This document shows, piece after piece, positions 33,470-39,695 of a DNA stretch of 39,695 nt. The notes under the pieces were generated by a model. The model made no database searches and had not been told where the DNA came from. It was given only the letters and a program-made list of their open reading frames with translations. The DNA lies in the NCBI GenBank assembly GCA_900551365.1, contig URVZ01000007.1, forward strand, positions 1-39,695. The letters run 5' to 3'. Position numbers and translations under genes: made by a program. Origin of the DNA: an uncultured Collinsella sp. (GTDB lineage: Bacteria > Actinomycetota > Coriobacteriia > Coriobacteriales > Coriobacteriaceae). How positions within the stretch are numbered: the first letter of the stretch is position 1; every line of letters begins with the position of its first letter.

Positions 33470-35470
33470 ATGACCGAGGAGCTCAAGAAGCAGGGCATCG
33501 TCGATGGCGCTGCGGTTGTAGAGACAGTCGAGGAGACGGGCGTCGCGCCCGACCTGGACGAAGCCGCCAAGGCGGCGGAGCGCGAGGCTCGCCGCCAAGC
33601 GCTCTACGAGGAAAACGAACGTGCCGAGGACGAGCGCGCCCGCGCCGAGGCAGAGCGTATGCGCGACGTGGACGACGAAGACGAGGACGAGACGCCTCGG
33701 GATACCTGGGCGACGGTGCGCCGCCTGTGGAGTGAGGCTGCCGGCGACCATTGGCGCTTCTATATCGTGTTCGCGAGCATTGTGTTCTATGTCATCTTTA
33801 ACACCGCCGCGCCGGCATATAGCGCCCGCGTGATCGATGAGCTGTGGGGCCACATTCAGGTGGCGTTTGCCAACGACACCACTTTCAGCATCACCTGGGA
33901 GAACTGCGGCAAGACCATTTTCGTCTACTTTATGATCTGGACTGCCGCTGCCTCGTTCTATGCGCTCCAGAGCTTTTTGATGTCGAGCGTGGCCGAACGC
34001 CTCAATCTGCGCCTACGCAACCGCATCGCACAAAAGCTCAACCGTCTGCCGCTTGCCTACTTTGATGCACATCGCCCCGGCGAAGTGGTCAGCCGCGCGA
34101 CCAACGACTTGGACAAGATGTCCGAGAGTATGCAGCGCGGATTGCTGCAGCTGCTCGTGTCGATCGGCACGGTTGTTGGTGCTGTGAGCGTGATGTTCGT
34201 GTTCAGCGTGCAGCTTACGCTCGTCTTTTTGTTCTTTATGGCGTTGTCGCTGCTGGTGACCAAAGTGGTCTCGCGTCGCACGCATGATGTGACGGGCGAG
34301 CGTCAGGAGTGGGTGTCCAAGATTACGAGTGCGGTCGAGGAGGGCTACTCGGGCCGTCTGGTGATCCGCGCGTTTAACCGCGAGCGCCAGAGCTCCGCTG
34401 AGGTGCACGAGGCCTCGGGCGAGCTGGCGCGCGTGAGTACCAAGGCCGACTTCATGATCAATGCCGTCGGCCCCGCGGTGCGCTTTATCGGCCGTTTGGC
34501 GCAGATCGTGATCGCGCTTGTGGGCTGCAGCATGCTGGTTGCCGGTCACATGACCGTCGGCGTGTTCCAGGCGTTCTTCCAGTTTATCTACGAGGCGTCC
34601 GAGCCCATGACGCAGTTGTCGTTTACCTTCAACTCGCTGCAGAGCGCGCTGGCGAGTGCAGAGCGCGTGTTCGACCTGCTCGATGAGCCCGAGATGGAGG
34701 CCGATCCGCTGCCGGACAAGGCCGCCGAGCTGCCGGGTCGCGTGGAGGGCCGCGTCTCCTTTGAGCATGTGCGCTTTGGTTATTCGCCCGACAAGCCGCT
34801 TATGCGCGACGTGTCGTTTACCGCCGAGCCGGGCCAGAAGATTGCCGTGGTGGGAACCACGGGCGCAGGCAAGACGACGCTCATCAACCTGCTCATGCGC
34901 TTCTACGAGATTGACGGCGGGCGTATTACGCTCGACGGCGTGGATACGAGCCGCATGGATCGCGGCGAGCTACGGCAGCAGTTTGGCATGGTGCTGCAGG
35001 ACGCCTGGCTGTTCGATGGCACGATTGCCGAAAACATCGCCTACGGCTGCCCCGAGGCAACGCGCGACGAAATTGTGGCCGCGGCTCGTGCCGCGCAGGT
35101 CGACTTCTTTGTGCGCACCATGCCGCAGGGTTATGACACGCGGGTGGCCAACGATGCCGAGAGCATTAGCCAGGGCCAGCGCCAGCTGCTGACCATTGCG
35201 CGCGTGCTGCTCAACAACCCGGCGATTCTCATCCTGGACGAGGCGACCTCAAGCGTGGACACGCGCACCGAGCTTGCCATCGGCCGCGCCATGGACGCAC
35301 TTATGCGCGGGCGCACGAGCTTTGTGATTGCACACCGCCTGTCGACGATTGTGGATGCCGACCTGATCCTGGTCATGGACCACGGCAACATCATCGAGCA
35401 AGGCACGCATAAGGAGTTGCTGGCTGCCGAGGGAGCCTACGCCGACCTCTATCTGAGTCAGTTCGCATAA
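33470..35470 (+). CDS. Heterodimeric ABC exporter subunit 2
   Basis: The partner half-transporter, 666 aa. Residues 1 to about 80 are an extra cytoplasmic extension rich in Glu, Arg and Asp, likely helical or coiled coil. Six TM helices follow, then the ATPase domain with Walker A GTTGAGKTT (about 462), signature ISQGQRQLL, and canonical Walker B AILILDEATSSVD with the catalytic Glu present. The signature variant SQGQ is typical of this subunit type. ATG at 33470 is chosen because GGGAGGT lies 7-8 bases upstream; a GTG at 33461 overlaps that site. The pair would form one consensus and one degenerate ATP site. Confidence 0.93.
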   Translation: MTEELKKQGIVDGAAVVETVEETGVAPDLDEAAKAAEREARRQALYEENERAEDERARAEAERMRDVDDEDEDETPRDTWATVRRLWSEAAGDHWRFYIVFASIVFYVIFNTAAPAYSARVIDELWGHIQVAFANDTTFSITWENCGKTIFVYFMIWTAAASFYALQSFLMSSVAERLNLRLRNRIAQKLNRLPLAYFDAHRPGEVVSRATNDLDKMSESMQRGLLQLLVSIGTVVGAVSVMFVFSVQLTLVFLFFMALSLLVTKVVSRRTHDVTGERQEWVSKITSAVEEGYSGRLVIRAFNRERQSSAEVHEASGELARVSTKADFMINAVGPAVRFIGRLAQIVIALVGCSMLVAGHMTVGVFQAFFQFIYEASEPMTQLSFTFNSLQSALASAERVFDLLDEPEMEADPLPDKAAELPGRVEGRVSFEHVRFGYSPDKPLMRDVSFTAEPGQKIAVVGTTGAGKTTLINLLMRFYEIDGGRITLDGVDTSRMDRGELRQQFGMVLQDAWLFDGTIAENIAYGCPEATRDEIVAAARAAQVDFFVRTMPQGYDTRVANDAESISQGQRQLLTIARVLLNNPAILILDEATSSVDTRTELAIGRAMDALMRGRTSFVIAHRLSTIVDADLILVMDHGNIIEQGTHKELLAAEGAYADLYLSQFA

Positions 35471-35500
35471 TGTGACAAAGGGACAGTCCCGCATGTCACA
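35471..35500. repeat. Inverted repeat with GGGACAGTCCC centre
   Basis: TGTGACA / TGTCACA arms enclose the inner palindrome GGGACAGTCCC. It begins directly after the exporter stop codon and shares the GGGACAG core with other intergenic repeats. Confidence 0.75.
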
Positions 35501-35511
35501 TCAAAAGGAAT

Positions 35512-35548
35512 GGCGCGCCGGGGATTGATTCCCTGGCGCGCCTTTTGC
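35512..35548 (+). terminator. Terminator between exporter and cysE
   Basis: GGCGCGCC (35512-35519) pairs with the right GGCGCGCC, the stem extended by GGGGA / TCCC, followed by TTTTGCG. A-run on the left makes it usable for the converging cysE too. Confidence 0.85.
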
Positions 35549-35583
35549 GTCGGTGCCGATATTGTTTTGTGCCGCTTGCGTTC

Positions 35584-36288
35584 CTAGCGTTCGTCCACGA
35601 GCTTGGCGACGAGGGCCTTGAGCTCGGCCACCTCTCGCTCGAGTTCCTTGACGCGGCGGGCATTCTCGGTGATGCCTTGGCGGTTGAGGGCACTCTGCTC
35701 GGCGGCGTCATCGGGCATGTACTCGCGATGCTGCTTGGCGTCGAAACTCTCCTCGAACACGCGGCAGCCGTTGCGCTTGATGATGCGTCCCGGCACGCCC
35801 ACGACGGTGCAGTTGTCGGGCACGTCCTTGACGACAACCGAGTTGCCGCCGATTTTGACGTTGTTGCCGATGCGGATGTTGCCGAGCACCTTGGCGCCCG
35901 TGCCCACGGTGACGTTGTTGCCCAGGGTGGGGTGGCGCTTGCCGGTCTCGTTGCCGGTGCCGCCGAGCGTGACGCCCTGGTAGAGCACGCAGTTGTCGCC
36001 CACAATGGTGGTCTCGCCGATGACGACGCCCATGGCGTGGTCGATAAAGAAGTGCTTGCCGATCTGTGCGGCGGGATGAATTTCGACGCCGGTGATATGA
36101 CGGGTGATCTGCGAGAGCACGCGGGCGAGCGAGCGATGACCGTGCTCCCAGAGCCAGTGCTCGGGCACGTGGTTCCACTTGGCGTGCAGGCCAGGATAGG
36201 AAAGGAAGATGACTAGACCGTTTTGCGCAGCGGGATCCTGCGCTTGGACGGTCTTGATGTCCTCGCGAATGGTATTGATAAAGCTCAC
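35584..36288 (-). CDS. cysE: Serine O-acetyltransferase
   Basis: The first step of cysteine synthesis: serine plus acetyl-CoA to O-acetylserine. The protein has 234 aa, the EpsC-like length. The left-handed beta-helix repeats are clear (GVEIHPAAQIGKHFFIDHAMGVVIGE in parts: IDHAMGVVIGET, LYQGVTLGGTG, GNNVKIGGNSVV). HPTLGNNVTVGTGAKVLG marks the active-site His region. The C-terminal ~45 residues are an added charged helix, probably a coiled coil. GTG at 36288 is chosen because GGGAGGG lies just upstream; an ATG at 36363 would lie upstream of the promoter-like TATACT. Confidence 0.92.
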   Translation of the reverse strand: MSFINTIREDIKTVQAQDPAAQNGLVIFLSYPGLHAKWNHVPEHWLWEHGHRSLARVLSQITRHITGVEIHPAAQIGKHFFIDHAMGVVIGETTIVGDNCVLYQGVTLGGTGNETGKRHPTLGNNVTVGTGAKVLGNIRIGNNVKIGGNSVVVKDVPDNCTVVGVPGRIIKRNGCRVFEESFDAKQHREYMPDDAAEQSALNRQGITENARRVKELEREVAELKALVAKLVDER

Positions 36289-36333
36289 CGGCCGCCCTCC
36301 CTTAGCGCCATGGCAATGCGATTCAATAAAGTA

Positions 36334-36346
36334 TAGCGATTCGCTA
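36334..36346. promoter_or_regulatory. Palindrome over the cysE promoter
   Basis: TAGCGATTCGCTA is a perfect 13-bp palindrome (odd centre) that overlaps the minus-strand TATACT likely to serve as the cysE -10. Confidence 0.4.
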
Positions 36347-36431
36347 GGGATTAGGAAGGACAATCTTGTCGGCTTTGCGCTACAGGTGTCAGTTATGCAA
36401 ACTTGCTGGTAATGGAGTCATGCTTTTGTGG

Positions 36432-36465
36432 GGTTGCGCACGAGGGGGCACCGCAACCGTATACT
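36432..36465 (+). promoter_or_regulatory. Promoter region of the DedA gene with inverted repeat
   Basis: TATACT at 36460-36465 is a good -10. Just upstream, GGTTGCG (36432-36438) and CGCAACC (36452-36458) form an inverted repeat. The -35 is unclear. Confidence 0.45.
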
Positions 36466-36511
36466 GGTCAACTTGGACGTATCCGCGCCCACAACTGAGA
36501 GGTTTTACTTC

Positions 36512-37159
36512 ATGGGTTTCATCAATTTTATTGCCGAGCTGCTTAAGGATCCGCGCACCGCGATCGCCAGCTGGATCGCCGCCGGCCCGCTTATGGCCTA
36601 CGGCTGCGTGTTCCTGATCATCTTTATCGAGACGGGCGTGGTGTTCTTCCCGTTCCTTCCCGGTGATTCGCTGCTGTTTGCCTCGGGCTTCTTTGCTCAT
36701 AACGGCGGCTTTAACATCGTGGCGCTTCTGGCCACCGCATGGGCCGCGGCCATCCTGGGTGACCAGTGCAACTTTATGATCGGTCACTTCTTTGGCAAAA
36801 AGATTATCGCTTCGGGCAAGGTCAAGGCTATGACGCCCGAGCGCATCAAAAAGTCCGAGGATTTCTTGGACAAGTGGGGTCACCTGGCCATCTTCCTCGG
36901 CCGCTTCTTCCCGTTTATCCGCACCTTTGTGCCCTTTATCGCCGGCATGGGCGGCATGCACTGGCGCAACTTTGTCATCTTTAACGTGCTGGGTGGCATT
37001 ACCTGGTCAACGCTCTTTACACTGCTGGGCTACTTCTTTGGCGGCATTCCCTTTGTGCAGGAGCACTTTGAGCTGCTAATTGTTGGCATCGTTGCCGTGT
37101 CGATCATCCCGACCGTGGTCGGTCTGGTCAAGGCTAAGCTGGGCAAAAAGAGCGCGTAA
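36512..37159 (+). CDS. DedA-family membrane protein
   Basis: A polytopic inner-membrane protein of 215 aa. Family signatures are the early FIETGVVFFPFLPGDSLLF segment and the later GRFFPFIRTFVPFIAGMGGM (quoted separately), with TM helices at both ends and a C-terminal KAKLGKKSA. DedA proteins are lipid scramblases or transport undecaprenyl phosphate, and affect pH and antimicrobial-peptide tolerance. Which of these applies here is unknown. GAGAGG precedes ATG at 36512. It is a monocistronic unit closed by a terminator. Confidence 0.92.
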   Translation: MGFINFIAELLKDPRTAIASWIAAGPLMAYGCVFLIIFIETGVVFFPFLPGDSLLFASGFFAHNGGFNIVALLATAWAAAILGDQCNFMIGHFFGKKIIASGKVKAMTPERIKKSEDFLDKWGHLAIFLGRFFPFIRTFVPFIAGMGGMHWRNFVIFNVLGGITWSTLFTLLGYFFGGIPFVQEHFELLIVGIVAVSIIPTVVGLVKAKLGKKSA

Positions 37160-37188
37160 CTCGAGCCAGCGCGCAAACCGTGCAGTCA

Positions 37189-37224
37189 AGGCCCGTCACC
37201 GCTTGCGGTGGCGGGCCTCTTTGC
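37189..37224 (+). terminator. Terminator after the DedA gene
   Basis: AGGCCCG...CACCGC pairs with GCGGTG...CGGGCCT, loop TT, then CTTTG. Confidence 0.85.
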
Positions 37225-37242
37225 TTCGGTCAAATGAAAATA

Positions 37243-37258
37243 CTTTAGTTAGTTAAAG
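37243..37258. promoter_or_regulatory. Palindrome upstream of ilvE
   Basis: CTTTAGTTAGTTAAAG has 5-bp perfect outer arms. It matches the palindrome before the amino-acid ABC operon (CTTTACTTAACTAAAG) at 13 of 16 positions. Confidence 0.45.
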
Positions 37259-37288
37259 AAAAACGTTTTATCCGACGCGCGTGCGGAG

Positions 37289-37294
37289 TACAAT
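37289..37294 (+). promoter_or_regulatory. Possible -10 box of ilvE
   Basis: TACAAT with TTTTAT 17 bp upstream as a poor -35. It would give a leader of about 150 nt. Confidence 0.45.
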
Positions 37295-37301
37295 CTCGTG
37301 C

Positions 37302-37451
37302 ATGCGAATCGACGTGCCATCGGCTTTGATGCTGTTTGCGTGTCCCGTCCGGCTCTACGCTCCGGGCGTGCGACGTTGCGACGCGGCCGGCCTCGGTCCT
37401 TGCGTGCGGGTTCGCGAGTTTGCAACTGTGTATGTAAGGAGCGACATATGA
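37302..37451 (+). CDS. Possible 49-codon upstream ORF coupled to ilvE
   Basis: An ATG at 37302 opens a 49-residue frame whose TGA overlaps the ilvE start as ATGA. It begins MRIDVPSALMLF and ends REFATVYVRSDI, with a Val-rich tail. It has no clear ribosome site of its own, and GC-rich DNA easily keeps frames open, so it may be chance. If real, it could couple ilvE translation to leader translation. Confidence 0.25.
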   Translation: MRIDVPSALMLFACPVRLYAPGVRRCDAAGLGPCVRVREFATVYVRSDI

Positions 37452-38500
37452 CTGTCGAGAAGAAGGATATCGATTGGGGTAGCCTCGGCTTTGGCTACAT
37501 GAAGACCGATTACAGCTACGAGGCCCATTGGAAGGACGGCGAGTGGGACGAGGGCGGCCTGACCACCGACCACACCCTGCATGTCTCCGAGTGCGGCGGC
37601 ATCTTCCATTACTGCCAGGAGGTCTTTGAGGGCCTGAAGGCCTACACCGCCGAGGACGGCAGCATCGTCTGCTTCCGTCCCGACATGAACGCCGAGCGTA
37701 TGTACAATTCCGCCCAGCGTCTGGAGATGCCCCCGTTCCCCAAGGACAAGTTTGTCGAGGCCGTCAAGCAGGTCGTCTCTGCCAACGCGGCCTGGGTTCC
37801 GCCTTTTGGCTCCGGTGCAACCCTGTACGTGCGTCCGTTTATGATCGGCTCCGGTGACGTGATTGGCGTGGCTCCCGCTCCTGAGTACACGTTCCGCATT
37901 CTCGTGACCCCGGTCGGTCCGTACTTTAAGGGTGGCCTCAAGCCTGTCAAGCTGCGCGTTTCCGAGTACGACCGCGCCGCACCGCACGGCACCGGCAACA
38001 TCAAGGCCGGCCTCAACTACGCCATGTCCCTGAAGCCCACGATGGAGGCTCACCGCGAGGGCTATGCCGAGAACCTGTATCTCGACTCCGAGTCCCGCAC
38101 CTATGTCGAGGAGACCGGTGGTGCCAACGTCCTGTTCGTAAAGGAGGACGGCACGCTTGTCGTCCCGCAGTCGCACACCGACTCCATTCTTCCCTCCATC
38201 ACCCGTCGTTCGCTCGTTCAGGTTGCTCAGGACCTGGGCATGACCGTCGACCAGCGTCCCGTCGAGTGGGCCGAGGTCAAGGCCGGCACCTTTGTTGAGT
38301 GCGGTCTGTGCGGCACCGCTGCCGTCATCTCTCCGGTTGGCGAAATCGACAACAAGGTTTACGGCGCCGACGAGACCGTGACCTTCCCGGCTGGATACAC
38401 CGAGATCGGCCCTGTGATGAAGAAGCTTCGCGAGACCCTGACTGGTATCCAGTCTGGTGCTGTCGAGGACAAGCACAACTGGGTTTACACCGTCGCGTAA
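37448..38500 (+). CDS. ilvE: Branched-chain amino-acid aminotransferase
   Basis: A PLP fold-type IV transaminase of 350 aa that interconverts Leu/Ile/Val and their 2-oxo acids. Family motifs are in order: HYCQEVFEGLKAY (about residues 56-68), the PLP-lysine region GTGNIKAGLNYA (about 180-191), EETGGANVLFV, and CGLCGTAAVISPVGEI near the C-terminus. The length matches the larger BCAT type. AAGGAG precedes ATG at 37448. No other ilv or leu genes are next to it, so it is regulated alone. A palindrome upstream resembles that of the amino-acid ABC operon. Confidence 0.95.
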   Translation: MTVEKKDIDWGSLGFGYMKTDYSYEAHWKDGEWDEGGLTTDHTLHVSECGGIFHYCQEVFEGLKAYTAEDGSIVCFRPDMNAERMYNSAQRLEMPPFPKDKFVEAVKQVVSANAAWVPPFGSGATLYVRPFMIGSGDVIGVAPAPEYTFRILVTPVGPYFKGGLKPVKLRVSEYDRAAPHGTGNIKAGLNYAMSLKPTMEAHREGYAENLYLDSESRTYVEETGGANVLFVKEDGTLVVPQSHTDSILPSITRRSLVQVAQDLGMTVDQRPVEWAEVKAGTFVECGLCGTAAVISPVGEIDNKVYGADETVTFPAGYTEIGPVMKKLRETLTGIQSGAVEDKHNWVYTVA

Positions 38501-38516
38501 TTTGTCTTACCTATCC

Positions 38517-38641
38517 GGGCAGAGAACAAGTTCCCTCCCGGCGCGTCCTCGGACATGCAAGAAGCCCTCGCTGCGCACTTCGTGCGGCGAGGGCTTCTTG
38601 CGTCCTGCGGAGTGCGCCGGGAGGGAACTTGTTCTCTGCCC
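38517..38641. repeat. Nested inverted repeat (28-bp perfect arms) after ilvE
   Basis: Outer arms 38517-38544 and 38614-38641 are perfect complements. Inside is a 14-bp hairpin (38558-38571 with 38587-38600) with its own inner stem GCAC / GTGC. No T-run follows the inner hairpin, so it is not a plain terminator. Confidence 0.9.
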
Positions 38642-38693
38642 TGCGGGTTCGGCGATGTCACAACGGGCAATGATTAATCTGAATAAAGATGGT

Positions 38694-38723
38694 GCGCGGC
38701 CTTTTAGGCTGCGCTTTTGCTTT
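38694..38723 (+). terminator. Terminator-like hairpin downstream of ilvE
   Basis: GCGCGGCCT pairs with AGGCTGCGC (one G-T pair), followed by TTTTGCTTT. It may be the true ilvE terminator. Confidence 0.6.
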
Positions 38724-38751
38724 GCTTCGCGCCATGTGGGGGCGGTGGCGA

Positions 38752-38954
38752 CGTGCATTTTTGCGAGTATTCTGCAGTCGAAGGTCCCTGCATACCGATC
38801 TCGGGCAAAAAATCGGGAGTTCTCGATGTTTTCTACGAATGATGGGCGGGGTTATGGGCTGGCAGCGTTTGATTTGCAGGGATATTCGCGGTCTTTGGCA
38901 TTTATCGTGGCGCCCGAAGCTCTTGGTTATGTTGAATACTCCTAAAAATGCACG
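38752..38954. mobile_element. ~200-bp element with 21-bp terminal inverted repeats
   Basis: Left arm 38752-38772 (CGTGCATTTTTGCGAGTATTC in full is 21 bases; begins CGTGCATTTTT) matches the reverse complement of 38934-38954 at 19 of 21 positions. The inner part is not repetitive and codes for nothing clear. GAC sits on both flanks of the shorter GTGCA-ended version. It may be a MITE-like non-autonomous element. Confidence 0.5.
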
Positions 38955-38984
38955 ACGCTTAGAGGGGGACCTTCGCGAAAAAGG

Positions 38985-39023
38985 AAACCGCCCCGTCGAA
39001 GTATGCATTCGACGGGGCGGTTT
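38985..39023 (-). terminator. Terminator of thiM
   Basis: A 16-bp perfect stem (38985-39000 with 39008-39023), 7-nt loop. On the minus strand it is followed by CCTTTTT. Confidence 0.9.
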
Positions 39024-39059
39024 ATGCATTTGGCCGATTAAGGATGCGCTGTCAAACTA

Positions 39060-39695
39060 CTAGAACTTGACGGTCGGGGCCTGGCGGGCTGCTTCGGCGG
39101 CCTTCTTCGCCAGAGCACAGGCTGTGGCCGAGGCGGTCAGACGGTCATCGGAGACGGCACAGAAGGCGGCGACAAGCGCTGAGAGCGAGCAGCCCGTGCC
39201 GACGACGAGCGTGGCCATGGGGTCGCCCCCCGTCACGCGTAGCGTACGGACGCCGTCAGTGACGTAGTCCGTTTCGCCCGTGACGACGACGATCGAGCCC
39301 GAACTGCCGGCGAGTCGCATGGCACCCTCGACGGCTGTGTCGGACGAGTCCGTGCTGTCGACGCCCTTGCCGCCGGACTTTTCGCCCGCAAGAGCGAGGA
39401 TTTCGCTGGCGTTGCCGCGAATGACCGTCGGCTGCTTCTCGACGAATTCGCGGATGATGCCGTCGCGCCAAGGAATGCCGCCAGCGGCGACGGGATCGAG
39501 CACCCAGGGGCGGCCTGCGGCACGTGCGGCATCAGCCGAGGCATGCATGGCGCGCAGACGTGATGGGTAGGGCGTGCCGATGTTGATCAGGACGCCTCCT
39601 GCAATGCCCGCGAAGAAGCCTGCCTCCTCCTCGGCGACCACCATGGCCGGCGAGGCGCCTGCGGCGAGCAGGACGTTGGCGGTGATTTCCTGCAC
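39060..39695 (-). CDS. thiM: Hydroxyethylthiazole kinase, 3' part
   Basis: This enzyme phosphorylates hydroxyethylthiazole in thiamine salvage. The 5' end lies beyond the window edge; 211 codons are visible. It shows MQEITANVLLAAGASPAMV, GGVLINIGTP, the substrate and ATP region WVLDPVAAGGIPWR, VIRGNASEILALAG, and VVGTGCSLSALVAAF with the catalytic Cys. The C-terminus stops at APTVKF, about 10-15 residues earlier than the usual ending, directly before a terminator. Other thi genes may lie to the right but are not visible. Confidence 0.9.
   Translation of the reverse strand: MQEITANVLLAAGASPAMVVAEEEAGFFAGIAGGVLINIGTPYPSRLRAMHASADAARAAGRPWVLDPVAAGGIPWRDGIIREFVEKQPTVIRGNASEILALAGEKSGGKGVDSTDSSDTAVEGAMRLAGSSGSIVVVTGETDYVTDGVRTLRVTGGDPMATLVVGTGCSLSALVAAFCAVSDDRLTASATACALAKKAAEAARQAPTVKF

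Larger units (their letters stand above)
38501..39059. other. Gene-poor intergenic stretch with stacked inverted repeats
   Basis: The stretch is 559 bp long. From left to right it holds a nested inverted repeat, a terminator-like hairpin, a ~200-bp element with terminal inverted repeats and the thiM terminator. Open frames here lack ribosome sites and protein-like composition, so I call no gene. Confidence 0.6.

Noticed and set aside
37295..37447. T-box riboswitch before ilvE
   Set aside because: No T-box sequence or specifier-loop layout is visible, and no terminator hairpin with a T-run lies before the gene.
38689..39063. A 124-codon plus-strand frame near the right end
   Set aside because: No ribosome site, odd composition, and it runs through the terminal-repeat element and the thiM terminator.

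Overview
The window looks like a chromosomal stretch of a Collinsella-type gut actinobacterium (Coriobacteriia). The reasons are the GC-rich coding sequence with AT-richer intergenic gaps, the tilS-hpt-ftsH block, the mix of actinobacterial-style genes (EF-G2-like factor, 143-aa Hsp20) with fermentative gut-anaerobe genes (LarE, heterodimeric drug exporter, polar amino-acid ABC transporter), and the many short intergenic inverted repeats. The genus is inferred from overall resemblance, not from a marker gene.

Layout. 1-1.5 kb: a terminator, then a complete IS1249-type insertion sequence with inverted ends and an 8-bp target duplication. 1.5-3.6 kb: a small single-TM protein, an Hsp20 chaperone and a WalJ-like metallo-hydrolase. 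3.6-8.0 kb: tilS, hpt, ftsH. 8.1-11.9 kb: an aminotransferase, a PHP phosphoesterase and an RlmD-like rRNA methyltransferase. 12.2-14.5 kb: a three-gene amino-acid ABC importer with overlapping genes. 14.8-18.0 kb: an EF-G-like GTPase with degraded G motifs and a secreted or anchored nuclease. 18.1-20.5 kb: an accessory cassette with an AlbA_2/HATPase/winged-helix protein behind a dense array of TCTCTCTAAA boxes, flanked by two direct copies of a 43-nt repeat. 20.5-25.5 kb: larE, a HAD phosphatase, a LacI regulator and glmS. 25.6-29.7 kb: a GntR regulator divergent from a YeiH-type transporter, a degenerate enhancer-binding-protein-like regulator and a membrane protein. 30-35.5 kb: a nitroreductase, a 96-aa orphan, and a MarR-plus-heterodimeric-ABC-exporter operon. 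35.6-39.7 kb: cysE, a DedA protein, ilvE and the 3' part of thiM, which is cut by the window edge.

Most genes are ordinary housekeeping genes. The unusual material lies between them. It comprises: (i) four copies of a 43-nt repeat able to form two competing hairpins; (ii) two copies of a ~140-bp two-hairpin element with compensatory stem changes, each directly after the stop codon of a minus-strand gene; (iii) several long nested inverted repeats (33-bp and 28-bp perfect arms); (iv) a ~200-bp element with 21-bp terminal inverted repeats; and (v) the operator array of the AlbA_2 gene, whose last box reaches to within 4 bp of the start codon. The best candidates for something undescribed are the AlbA_2 cassette with its operator array and the paired 3'-UTR structured element.

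All calls come from reading the sequence and from family knowledge. No database search was run.
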